From an uncultured Desulfarculaceae bacterium (lineage in GTDB: Bacteria; Desulfobacterota; Desulfarculia; Desulfarculales; Desulfarculaceae), in the NCBI GenBank assembly GCA_937908275.1, contig CALERA010000440.1, positions 1 through 12,465 of the forward strand: a stretch of DNA of 12,465 nucleotides, read 5' to 3'. The first letter of the stretch is position 1. Each line of letters begins with the position of its first letter. Below the pieces are notes generated by a model. The model made no database searches. It was not told the origin of the DNA and was given only the letters and a program-made list of their open reading frames with translations. A program made the translations under genes and the position numbers. This document shows, piece by piece, positions 1 to 6,024 of this stretch.

Positions 1-356
1 TAGGTGGCCCGGCTGTCGTCGGACTCCCAGGCCGAGACCCGGGCGATGGCCACCTGGGCCGGCAGGCCGGCGGCGATGCGCTGGCAAAGGTGCCTGGCGA
101 TCATCTCGCTGGAGGGGTTGACCTTGTCAAACGGCGGCACCTCGTTGAGATGACGGTGGTCCAGCTCCTCCAGGGCCTCGCGCATCAGCTTTTTCAGCTC
201 GCCGAAGTCCATAAGCAGGTCGGCCTGGTCCAGCTCCGAACCGCGCACCACCACCTCCACCCGCCAGTTATGGCCGTGCAGGGCCTCGCAGCGGCCCTTG
301 AAGTTGCGCAGGGAGTGGGCGGCGGCGAATCTTCCGGTGACCTTGAGCTCGTACAT
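1..356 (-). CDS. queD: 6-carboxytetrahydropterin synthase / 6-pyruvoyl-tetrahydropterin synthase family protein (QueD-like), 3' end cut by window edge
   Basis: This cytosolic T-fold enzyme family converts 7,8-dihydroneopterin triphosphate to 6-carboxy-tetrahydropterin, the second step of queuosine/deazapurine synthesis; some members act in folate or biopterin routes. About 118 residues are visible. The three zinc-binding histidines are His14 (AAAHSL) and His27/His29 (LHGHNW), and the catalytic Cys23 lies between them (GRCEALHGH). Further family hallmarks are MDFGELK near residue 50, LDHRHLNE near 68, NPSSEMIA near 82 and a C-terminal WESDDS. The ATG at 356-354 lies 6 bp after the stop of the zinc-ribbon gene and has GAGGG just upstream, so the two genes are probably co-transcribed. 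The reading frame is still open at base 3, where only the last residue or so should be missing. The family call is firm; QueD rather than a PTPS-III folate enzyme is inferred, because no queC or queE is visible. Confidence 0.9.
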   Translation of the reverse strand, partial: MYELKVTGRFAAAHSLRNFKGRCEALHGHNWRVEVVVRGSELDQADLLMDFGELKKLMREALEELDHRHLNEVPPFDKVNPSSEMIARHLCQRIAAGLPAQVAIARVSAWESDDSRAT

Positions 357-362
357 CGACCC

Positions 363-725
363 TCAGGCCTCCCCGCCCTCGGGCTGGTGGGGCTTGCCGC
401 ATTCGGTGCAGCGGCCGTCGGGGCCGATGATGCCGATGCACATGCCGTCGGAGCAGGCCACCCGCGCGGAGAAGTCCGGGCCTTCGCCCTCCTCGGCCGG
501 GGACGGGCCGGCGGCCAACTCGTGACCGCAGCCGGGGCAGTAGTTGGCCCCGGGCAGGGCCGGACGGCCGCAGGAGTCGCAGGTCAGCAGTTTGGGCGGC
601 TCGCCCTCGGGCGCGGGCAGCAAGTGGCCGCAATGGTGGCAATATCCGGCCCCGGTCAGCGCCGGGCGCTCGCAGGCCGGGCAGGTCTGGCTGGGCAGGG
701 CCTCATGACAGTGCGGGCAGTCCAT
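363..725 (-). CDS. Small multi-zinc-ribbon protein with a C-terminal CxxxxC..CTECGKP module
   Basis: This predicted 120-residue zinc-binding protein of unknown role has no signal peptide or membrane segment, so it is presumably cytosolic. It has seven Cys pairs. C3/C6 is isolated. C15/C18 with C29/C32 makes a double-zinc-ribbon-like unit, and C49/C52 with C63/C66 makes a second (GYCHHCGH and NYCPGCGH are typical ribbon knuckles). C91/C96 with C106/C109 forms a terminal module of type CSDGMCIGIIGPDGRCTECG. An acidic Pro/Gly linker (about 72-86) separates ribbons and tail. The frame extends further upstream to 803, but the ATG at 725-723 is preceded by GGAG at a good distance, and the upstream part would run through the predicted promoter, so this start is preferred. 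It is the first gene of a two-gene unit with the QueD homologue. A nucleic-acid or protein adaptor is possible, but no function can be assigned. Confidence 0.8.
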   Translation of the reverse strand: MDCPHCHEALPSQTCPACERPALTGAGYCHHCGHLLPAPEGEPPKLLTCDSCGRPALPGANYCPGCGHELAAGPSPAEEGEGPDFSARVACSDGMCIGIIGPDGRCTECGKPHQPEGGEA

Positions 726-759
726 GCCGTTTCTCCACGGTTGACATCTGGGCGCACAC

Positions 760-779
760 CCGGCGGCGGCCGCCGCCGG
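760..779. repeat. 20-bp perfect GC palindrome in the leader of the zinc-ribbon gene
   Basis: A perfect self-complementary run of CGG/CCG triplets. If the minus-strand promoter at 790-819 is right, it falls within the first nucleotides of the zinc-ribbon mRNA and could form a 5' hairpin. In DNA this GC-rich, a short CGG-repeat palindrome can also arise by chance. Confidence 0.5.
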
Positions 780-789
780 AACAAACCCA

Positions 790-819
790 ATTGTGCGGGC
801 CAACCCTTGGTTTTGTCAA
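790..819 (-). promoter_or_regulatory. Predicted sigma70-type promoter for the zinc-ribbon/queD pair
   Basis: On the minus strand a perfect TTGACA (814-819) is followed 18 bp later by CACAAT (790-795), which matches the -10 consensus at four of six positions. The start would fall near 783, leaving a leader of roughly 58 nt before the ATG at 725. Predicted by eye only. Confidence 0.5.
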
Positions 820-842
820 GGCAAGCCCGGCCGGGACCCTCC

Positions 843-871
843 TTGACAGCCCTGGGGGTGCATGTTAGCCT
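843..871 (+). promoter_or_regulatory. Predicted sigma70-type promoter for the FG-GAP protein gene
   Basis: A perfect TTGACA (843-848) is separated by 17 bp from TAGCCT (866-871), which keeps the TA...T positions of a -10 box and has a TGn extension directly upstream. The start would lie near 878, about 55 nt before the ATG at 933. The -35 faces the one at 814-819 as the opposite arm of an inverted repeat. Confidence 0.5.
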
Positions 872-932
872 CCTTAGCCACAACGTTATGCGCCCGGCGC
901 GGCCTCCCCGTGGCCGGTGCGGGAGGAAATCC

Positions 933-2654
933 ATGCCCATGCGCCCCCTTCGGCGGGTCGTGATCTTGGCGGCCTGCCTGGCCATGCTGGCCGGTCTGGC
1001 CCTCTCCACCCCCGCCCTGGCCGCCGCCCCGGCCACTCCCAGCCGGGTGGTGATCCTGCCATTCACCGCCAATGCCAAGGAGGACATCTCCTTCCTGGTC
1101 AAGGGCGTGCGCGACATGCTGGCCAGCCGCCTGGCCTGGGCCGACCACGTGATCGTGGTGGAGCCGGACCTGGTGGCCCCGGCCATGGCCAAGATCAAGC
1201 CCCCCTACAACGAGGAAAAGGCCGCCCAGGTCGGCAAGGAGCTGTCGGCCAACGTGGTGGTCTTCGGCTCCATCACGGTGCTGGGCCAGGCGGTGAGCGT
1301 CGACGCCCGGGTGGTGCGCACCACCGGCGGCGAGCCCCTGACCGCCTTTGTCCAGGCCAACGACCAGGACGCGGTGATCCCCCGGATCAACGACTTCGCC
1401 ATGCGCATCAACGCCGAGATCTTCCAGCGCCCCGAGGCCCTGGAGGCCCAGAAGAAGGCCCAGGAGCAGGCCAACCGCCTGGTGGGCGGCAAGCCCAAGG
1501 GTGACGACGAGGCGGTCAACACCGTGACCGACCCCAGCGCCCTGGACAAGCTGCCCGAGAACATCAGCCCCCTGAACCCGCTGTTCCTGCGCACCCTGTC
1601 GGGCGTGGACTCCGACCGCTACTGGCGCTCCCCGCGCATCAACCAGCCCATCGAATCGGTGGCCGTGGCCGACATCGACGGCGACGGGCTCAACGAGCTG
1701 GTGATGCTGACCCTCACCACGGTGCGGGTCTACCGCCTCAAGGGCGAGCACTTCGCCCTGATCCAGGAGTTCAAGAACGGCCCCGAGGGCGAGTACCTGT
1801 TCGTGGACATCGCCGACGTCATCGGCAAGGGCCGGCCCCAGATCTTCGTCAGCAGCTTCCGCAACAAGCTGGCCGCCAGCTTCGTGCTGGAGTGGCAGGA
1901 GGGCGGCCTGAAGATGATCCAGGGGCCACACAACATGTTCTACCGGGCCCAGCCCAACCCCACCGGCCCCGGCACCCTGCTCTTCGGCCAGCGCACCGCC
2001 ATCGACACCCCCTTCTCCGGCCCCATCTACCAGATGAAGTGGGACGGCAAGGAGTTCGTGCCCGACAAGGACATGGGCTTCACCGACAAGGCCTACATCT
2101 TCAACTTCTGCCTGGCCGACCTGAACGGCTCGGGCAAGCCCCTGCTCTGCCTGATCGGCCCCAGCTACTCCATCCGCATCTACGACAGCAAGGGCGAGCA
2201 GATCTGGATGAGCGGCGACGCCTACGCCGCCACCGGCAAGTTCATCCCCTATCAGGCCACCACCGGCTCGGGCTGGGAGGAGTCCTGGTGGTACATCCCG
2301 GCCCGCCTGGTGCTGGCCGACCTGGACAGCGACGGCCGCCACGAACTGGTGGTGGTGCGCAACCGGGACCGGGCCGACGGCCTGATCGACAAGCTGCGCA
2401 TGTTCTACCAGGGCACCATCTATGGCCTGTACTGGAACGGCATGGGCCTGATCGAGCACTGGCGCACGCCCAACATCAGCGGCTACCTGCCCGACTACAC
2501 CATGTCCGACGTGGGCAACGTGGGCCGGCCGGCCCTGGTGATGGCGGTGAGCCAGCGCGAGCTTTCCGGCATTCTGGAAAAGGGCACCGGCCACGTGGTG
2601 GCCTTCACCCTGAAGGTGCAGAAGCCCACCAAGAAGACCTCGCCGGGGCTCTAG
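933..2654 (+). CDS. Secreted protein: TolB/FlgO-like N-terminal domain plus five FG-GAP/VCBS-like repeats
   Basis: This 573-residue exported protein of unknown exact role is probably periplasmic or outer-membrane associated. Residues 1-30 are a Sec signal peptide (basic MPMRPLRR, hydrophobic core, ALA/AAP cleavage). Residues 37-165 (SRVVILPF..., then VVVFGSITVLG) resemble the alpha/beta N-terminal domain of TolB, FlgO and CsgG-type lipoproteins. A charged linker (165-210) follows. The C-terminal part has five blades with Asp/Gly-rich loops: DIDGDGLNE (247), DIADVIGKG (292), DLNGSGKP (396), DLDSDGRHE (463) and DVGNVGRP (526). This suggests an integrin-like beta-propeller in which only the first and fourth loops look fully calcium-binding. 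The open frame reaches back to base 90, but GGGAGG at 921-926 places the start at 933, next to the signal peptide. It appears monocistronic, ending in a strong terminator. An envelope assembly or binding role is inferred. Confidence 0.85.
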   Translation: MPMRPLRRVVILAACLAMLAGLALSTPALAAAPATPSRVVILPFTANAKEDISFLVKGVRDMLASRLAWADHVIVVEPDLVAPAMAKIKPPYNEEKAAQVGKELSANVVVFGSITVLGQAVSVDARVVRTTGGEPLTAFVQANDQDAVIPRINDFAMRINAEIFQRPEALEAQKKAQEQANRLVGGKPKGDDEAVNTVTDPSALDKLPENISPLNPLFLRTLSGVDSDRYWRSPRINQPIESVAVADIDGDGLNELVMLTLTTVRVYRLKGEHFALIQEFKNGPEGEYLFVDIADVIGKGRPQIFVSSFRNKLAASFVLEWQEGGLKMIQGPHNMFYRAQPNPTGPGTLLFGQRTAIDTPFSGPIYQMKWDGKEFVPDKDMGFTDKAYIFNFCLADLNGSGKPLLCLIGPSYSIRIYDSKGEQIWMSGDAYAATGKFIPYQATTGSGWEESWWYIPARLVLADLDSDGRHELVVVRNRDRADGLIDKLRMFYQGTIYGLYWNGMGLIEHWRTPNISGYLPDYTMSDVGNVGRPALVMAVSQRELSGILEKGTGHVVAFTLKVQKPTKKTSPGL

Positions 2655-2705
2655 GCCGAACGCCGGGCCGGGGCGTCCGGCCTTTGCTGAAACGCGCTTA
2701 GCCCA

Positions 2706-2736
2706 GGCCGCCGGGTTCGCCCCGGCGGCCTTTTTT
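2706..2736 (+). terminator. Intrinsic terminator after the FG-GAP protein gene
   Basis: A perfect 10-bp GC stem (2706-2715 with 2721-2730) has a 5-nt TTCGC loop and is followed directly by six T residues. It lies about 50 bp past the stop at 2654. Confidence 0.95.
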
Positions 2737-2894
2737 ATCGCCCCGGCCCGGCGCGGGGGGCTTGCGGTCCGGGGGGCGGCGGCCCCAGTATGGGGGCAGA
2801 TGGTCAGCGCCGGCCTCGGCTCTCCTCCGCCCCGGGGCGGGGTGACGGGCGGGTCGAACCGGTGGTCCCTCCCGCGCCACGAAAGGAGCCCCTG
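2737..2894 (+). other. GC-rich leader region upstream of the split-barrel gene, with a possible long-range stem
   Basis: This 158-bp stretch lies between the terminator and the next ATG. It contains a potential 11-bp stem (2750-2760 with 2868-2878, one G-U pair) whose right arm ends 3 nt before the ribosome-binding site AAAGGAG (2882-2888), and a 14-bp palindrome at 2827-2840. A weak promoter-like pair (TTGCGG 2762-2767, CAGTAT 2786-2791) would start transcription inside the large stem and so exclude it. I recognise no known riboswitch. Confidence 0.25.
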
Positions 2895-3329
2895 ATGGAC
2901 GATCTCCAAGCCAAGATCCAGGCCGTCTTCACTCCAGCGGCCATCGCCGCCCTGGCCACCGTCAACCAACAAGGCCACCCCTGGGTGCGCTACGTGGTGG
3001 TGGGCCCGGGACCCGGGCTGAGCCTGGGTTTCGCCACCAGCCTGGCCTCGCGCAAGGTGGCCCAGATGCGGGCCAACCCCGAGGTGCACCTCACCGCCGG
3101 CGGGGGCAGCCTGGAGCAGATGGGCAAACCCTATGTGCAGGTGGAGGGCCGGGCGACCGTCATCACCGACCCCGCGGTCAAGCGCGCCCACTGGCAGGAG
3201 GAGCTCAAGGCCTATTTCAGCGGCCCCGACGACCCGGACTACGCCATCGTCTCCATCACGCCCCGGCGCATCGAGTACTGGACCTTTGATTCCATGGCGC
3301 CCCAGGTCTGGGAGGCCCCGGCGGCTTGA
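2895..3329 (+). CDS. Pyridoxamine 5'-phosphate oxidase-like FMN-binding split-barrel protein (general stress protein 26 type)
   Basis: This 144-residue cytosolic protein of the flavin split-barrel superfamily would bind FMN, F420 or a related cofactor. The substrate is unknown, and few members are true PNPOx enzymes. Family features are the opening AALATVNQQGHPWVRYVVV (about 18-36, first strands of the barrel), ASRKVAQMRANPEVHLT (51-67, the usual 'K...l..NP.v' segment), YVQVEGRATVITDP (80-93) and the closing DYAIVSITPRRIEYW (115-129), typical of the GSP26 branch. The ATG at 2895 is chosen for the AAAGGAG at 2882-2888; an upstream in-frame ATG at 2790 lies in non-coding-like sequence. Its stop overlaps the start of the exonuclease gene by 4 bp (TTGA), implying translational coupling. 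The family call is confident, the reaction unknown. Confidence 0.88.
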   Translation: MDDLQAKIQAVFTPAAIAALATVNQQGHPWVRYVVVGPGPGLSLGFATSLASRKVAQMRANPEVHLTAGGGSLEQMGKPYVQVEGRATVITDPAVKRAHWQEELKAYFSGPDDPDYAIVSITPRRIEYWTFDSMAPQVWEAPAA

Positions 3330-4045
3330 GCCTGGTCAAGGCCCGCCTGGCCAACCGCCTGCTGCGCCTGAGGCTGCGGGGCCGGGGGCTGCCGCCCCTG
3401 GCCGCCGCCAACCTGGCCGCCCTGGACGGCCTGGACCCGGCCGCGCCGGCCGCGTCGCTCACCTACGTGGTCAGCGACCTGGAGACCACCGGCCTGGACC
3501 CGGAAAACGACCGGGTGGTGGCGGTGGGGGCGGTGCGGGTGCGCCAGGGGCGGGTGGTGCTGGGCGAGCGCTTCCAGGAGCTGGTCAACCCCGGCCGCTC
3601 CATCCCGGCCGAGGCGGTGAAGGTTCACGGCATCACCCCGGACATGATCGCCCAGGCCCGGCCGGCGGCCCAGGTCTTCGCCGACTACCTGGCCTTTTTG
3701 GGCGACGGGGTGCTGGTGGCCCACTACGCGGCCTTTGACCTGCACTTCATCAACCGGACCATGCGGGGGCTGTATGGCTTCCCCCTGCAGAACCTGGTGG
3801 TGGACACGGTCAAGATGTGCCGGGCGGTGGTGCTGCCCTCCGATCCCTATGGCATCGCCCGGCATCGCACCCGTTGCAGCCTGGAGGCCCTGGCCCAGCG
3901 CTTCGGCCTGCCCCAGGAGGGCCGCCACACCGCCCTGGGCGACGCCCTGCTCACGGCCTTGATATTACAACGAATGCTGGCCCGACTGGCCAGCGTGGGC
4001 TCCGGCAGCCTGCGCGAGGTGCTCAGGGTGGCGGCCCTGTGGTAG
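3326..4045 (+). CDS. DEDDh-type 3'-5' exonuclease (DnaQ / PolIII epsilon-like)
   Basis: This 239-residue protein is predicted to remove nucleotides from DNA or RNA 3' ends by two-metal catalysis. All DEDDh residues are visible: Asp51 and Glu53 in DLETTGLDPE (ExoI), Asp138 in VLVAHYAAFDLHFI (ExoII), and His201 with Asp206 in GRHTALGDALLTA (ExoIIIe). VHGITPDMI at 100-108 is also typical of epsilon-like nucleases. The first 45 residues are basic and Leu-rich (RLANRLLRLRLRGRG) and lie outside the nuclease fold. There is no polymerase-binding tail or GIY-YIG extension, so this is probably a stand-alone repair or RNA-processing nuclease rather than the replicative proofreading subunit. It begins with TTG inside the preceding stop (TTGA overlap), with GGAGG at 3311-3315. 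The next gene starts about 140 bp downstream. Confidence 0.9.
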   Translation: MSLVKARLANRLLRLRLRGRGLPPLAAANLAALDGLDPAAPAASLTYVVSDLETTGLDPENDRVVAVGAVRVRQGRVVLGERFQELVNPGRSIPAEAVKVHGITPDMIAQARPAAQVFADYLAFLGDGVLVAHYAAFDLHFINRTMRGLYGFPLQNLVVDTVKMCRAVVLPSDPYGIARHRTRCSLEALAQRFGLPQEGRHTALGDALLTALILQRMLARLASVGSGSLREVLRVAALW

Positions 4046-4184
4046 GCTGGGTTTGCGGTTCCGGTTAGGCTTGTGCTGGCCGCCGAAATCTGCTCTACTA
4101 ATGACGACATAAAAAGGGGGGTGCCACGCGGCCGGCGGGCCCAAGGGTCCGGCCCGGCCCGATCATGTCATGCGGGGTGACGAG
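4046..4184 (+). other. Short intergenic region before the XRE-type regulator
   Basis: This 139-bp gap contains a locally AT-richer segment (about 4085-4117, ending in AAAAAGGGG) inside GC-rich flanks. A weak pair TTGTGC (4071-4076) and TACTAA (4096-4101), spaced 19 bp, is the best promoter I can see and is not convincing. No terminator is evident after the exonuclease gene, so read-through is possible. Autoregulation by the encoded HTH protein would be expected here, but I find no clear operator palindrome. Confidence 0.2.
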
Positions 4185-4595
4185 ATGCGCGAGGCCCATG
4201 AAATGATTGCGCTCCGGGTGGGGGAGCGGCTCAAGACGCTGCGCGGGCTGCGGACCCAGGCCGAGTTCGCCGCCGCCCTGGGGCTGAACCAGGTGCAGTA
4301 CAACCGCTACGAGACCGGCAAGCGCCTGGCCCCGGACCGGGTGCTGGAGCGGGTGGGCCAGGAATGCGGCCTGCGGCCCGAGGAGGTGGTCTGGGGGCCG
4401 GCGTCCGAGGCCGGCCTGGCCCCGGACGAGACCGGCGAGGCGGTGGCGGCCCTGGTGCGCCTGCTGGACCCGGAGAGCCTCACGGACCTGTATTTCTTCC
4501 TGAAGCGCAAGACCGAGGACCTGGCCCTGCGCCGGCAGCTGGAGGCCAAGCAGGCCCACTCCGCCCTGGAGGTGCTGCGCCGGCGCAGCGCCTGA
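4185..4595 (+). CDS. Small XRE/Cro-CI-type helix-turn-helix regulator with C-terminal helical tail
   Basis: This 136-residue DNA-binding protein has a lambda-repressor-like five-helix domain at about 9-65: RVGERLKTLRGLRTQAEFAA, then LGLNQVQYNRYETGKRLAP. The recognition helix (NQVQYNRYETG) and the RYE.GKR signature are characteristic. The tail (about 85-136) is predicted helical and highly charged (LYFFLKRKTEDLALRRQLEAKQ) and may mediate dimerisation. There are three candidate starts: ATG 4170 lacks a ribosome-binding site; ATG 4185 has GGGGTGA just upstream; ATG 4203 has GCGAGG upstream but would begin only a few residues before helix 1. I chose 4185. The target is unknown. It converges on the lemA operon and could equally be linked to the exonuclease pair. 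Confidence 0.8.
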   Translation: MREAHEMIALRVGERLKTLRGLRTQAEFAAALGLNQVQYNRYETGKRLAPDRVLERVGQECGLRPEEVVWGPASEAGLAPDETGEAVAALVRLLDPESLTDLYFFLKRKTEDLALRRQLEAKQAHSALEVLRRRSA

Positions 4596-4616
4596 ATCCC
4601 CCGCCCCCCAATGCCA

Positions 4617-4646
4617 GGCCCCGCTCCGCCAGGGCGGAACGGGGCC
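4617..4646. terminator. Hairpin between convergent genes, probable terminator
   Basis: Two 14-nt arms (4617-4630 and 4633-4646) pair with a single C-A mismatch around a very tight loop. The hairpin lies 22 bp after the regulator stop. On the plus strand a short TTTT follows only after six nucleotides, and on the minus strand none follows, so it is a suboptimal intrinsic terminator. A second small hairpin with a TTTT loop (4660-4665 with 4670-4675) lies closer to the lemA stop. Confidence 0.5.
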
Positions 4647-4685
4647 GATGATTTTCACCCGGCCGTTTTCGGCCGCGGGGCTCCC

Positions 4686-5261
4686 CTACTTCTTGGTGCC
4701 GAAATCCACCTTGGGGGCCTGCTGGGCCTCGGGCGCGGCCTGCCAGACCGCCCGGGGCTGGTAACCCACCAGGCGGGCCAGGATCAGGGTGGGGAAGCTG
4801 CGCACGCTGCGGTTGTATTCCAGCACCGCGTTGTTGTAGCGGGTGCGGGCCACGGCGATGCGGTTCTCGGTGCCCTCCAACTGGTCCTGTAATTGGCGGA
4901 AGCCCTGGTTGGCCTTGAGGTCGGGGTAGCGCTCCACCACCACCAGCAGCCGGCCCAGGGCGCTGGTCAGGGCCTGGTTGGCCTCCAGCTTGGAGCCCAG
5001 GTCCGGGGCCTGGGTCACCTGCTGGCGGGCCTTGGTCACCGCCTCCAGGGTCTCGCGCTCGTGGGCGGCATAGCCCCGCACCGTCTCCACCAGGTTGGGG
5101 ATCAGGTCCAGGCGGCGTTGCAGGGTCACCTCCACGTCGGCCTGGGCCTTGTTCACGGTCTCGTCCAGGTTGACCAGGCTGTTATAGGGGCTGGCCAGGA
5201 GGAGGAAGAGGATCAGGGCCGCGACCCCGATGCCGATGGCGATCTTGGCGGAACGACTCAT
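4686..5261 (-). CDS. lemA: LemA family protein
   Basis: This 191-residue, single-pass membrane protein belongs to a helical-bundle family whose molecular role is still poorly defined; members are often encoded beside TPM-domain proteins or M48 peptidases. Residues 6-24 (KIAIGIGVAALILFLLLAS) form an N-terminal membrane anchor. The family core follows: YNSLVNLDETVNKAQADVEVTLQRR, then DLIPNLVETVRGYAAHE (about 52-68), VTKARQQV, VVVERYPDLKANQGFRQLQDQLEGTENRIAVARTRYN (about 107-143), and FPTLILARLVGYQPR. The W usual in the 'nAW..V' position is Q here. The length is normal. Its ATG overlaps the upstream NTase stop by 4 bp (ATGA), making it the last gene of the dnaJ-TPM-NTase-lemA unit. The bundle probably faces the periplasm. 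Confidence 0.95.
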   Translation of the reverse strand: MSRSAKIAIGIGVAALILFLLLASPYNSLVNLDETVNKAQADVEVTLQRRLDLIPNLVETVRGYAAHERETLEAVTKARQQVTQAPDLGSKLEANQALTSALGRLLVVVERYPDLKANQGFRQLQDQLEGTENRIAVARTRYNNAVLEYNRSVRSFPTLILARLVGYQPRAVWQAAPEAQQAPKVDFGTKK

Positions 5262-6004
5262 GCGCTTTCTCCTTGGCTGGCGTGCGGTTTGTCCAAATCA
5301 TGGCAGATGGCGGCCAACTCGGCCAGGGCCTGCTCCCACAGGGACAGCAGCCGGCCCTGGGGCGGCTTGGCCCCGGAGTGGCGCAGGTCGCCCAGGGCCT
5401 GGAAGGCCTGGAGTTGGTGGCCCCGGGCGGACAGCCGCTCCAGGGCCAGGTGGGCCGGCTGGGGGTATTGGCCGGTCAGGAGCTGGCAGAGGGCCGCGAA
5501 CTGGGCCCCGAAGGCGGGCAGGGCCTCCTGGGTCAGGGCGGCCAGGGCCTCCTCGCCGCCGCCGGCCATCAGCCGGGTGCGCAGGGCGATGAGCTTGCCC
5601 TTCAGCTCCCGCTCCAGTTGCAGGCGCAGGTGCCCGGGGTCCACCGTCAGGCCGGGCAGGGGGTGGGGGCCGTGCAGCAGCTTCAGGCCATGGGCCAGGG
5701 CCAGCAGCTCCACCGGGAAGACGTCGCGGCTGCTGGCCAGGTAGTCCGGGGTGAGCAGCAAGGGGGTGGCCACCCGGGCCGGGGCCCACTTGCGGCAGAA
5801 GGGGATCAGGGCCGAGGGGCGCAGGCCGGCGCTCTCGCCGACCACCAGCAGCAGGTTGATGTCGCTGACGCCCTTGCGGTAGTGCGGCCCGGCGGCCGAG
5901 CCGTAAAGGGCGAGGCTGATCAGGTCCGGACCCAGGAGGGCCTGGAGGTCCTCCAGGAGGGCGCCGCTGATCTCCTCGGGCCGATTGGGTGGTTTGAGGC
6001 GCAT
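5258..6004 (-). CDS. Nucleotidyltransferase-fold protein with variant GS...DIN motif
   Basis: This 248-residue cytosolic protein has a polymerase-beta-like nucleotidyltransferase core at its N-terminus. LALYGSAAG (31-39) gives the GS motif at Gly35-Ser36, and GVSDINLLLVV (45-55) supplies Asp48, but the second motif carboxylate is Asn50 instead of Asp/Glu. A downstream DVFPVELL (94-101) may offer the third acidic position (Glu99). The remainder is helical: LRLQLERELKGKLIALRTRL (about 125-145), then Ala/Leu-rich helices resembling HEPN- or KNTase-C-like bundles. The ATG at 6004 has GGGAGA upstream; the gene starts 20 bp after the TPM gene and overlaps lemA by 4 bp. It may be a catalytically weak or inactive NTase. 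I recall similar SDIN-type proteins in other bacteria but cannot verify this. Substrate unknown; an adenylyl- or uridylyl-transferase acting on a protein is one possibility. Confidence 0.7.
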   Translation of the reverse strand: MRLKPPNRPEEISGALLEDLQALLGPDLISLALYGSAAGPHYRKGVSDINLLLVVGESAGLRPSALIPFCRKWAPARVATPLLLTPDYLASSRDVFPVELLALAHGLKLLHGPHPLPGLTVDPGHLRLQLERELKGKLIALRTRLMAGGGEEALAALTQEALPAFGAQFAALCQLLTGQYPQPAHLALERLSARGHQLQAFQALGDLRHSGAKPPQGRLLSLWEQALAELAAICHDLDKPHASQGESA

Positions 6005-6024
6005 GGTCTCTCCCGCCGAAAAGG

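Noticed and set aside
90..932. Upstream extension of the FG-GAP protein frame
   Set aside because: It overlaps queD and the zinc-ribbon gene in antisense and would bury the signal peptide internally. The start at 933 has a strong ribosome-binding site.
2850..2885. tRNA 3'-half-like sequence (GGTCGAACC ... CCCGCGCCA)
   Set aside because: The T-arm does not close properly, no anticodon or D arm can be drawn, and the segment ends at the ribosome-binding site of the next gene.
816..3191. Long minus-strand open frame of about 790 codons
   Set aside because: It lies opposite two well-supported plus-strand genes, is extremely rich in His, Gly, Val and Ala as expected from the complement of GC-rich codons, and crosses the terminator at 2706-2736. 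It is a shadow frame.
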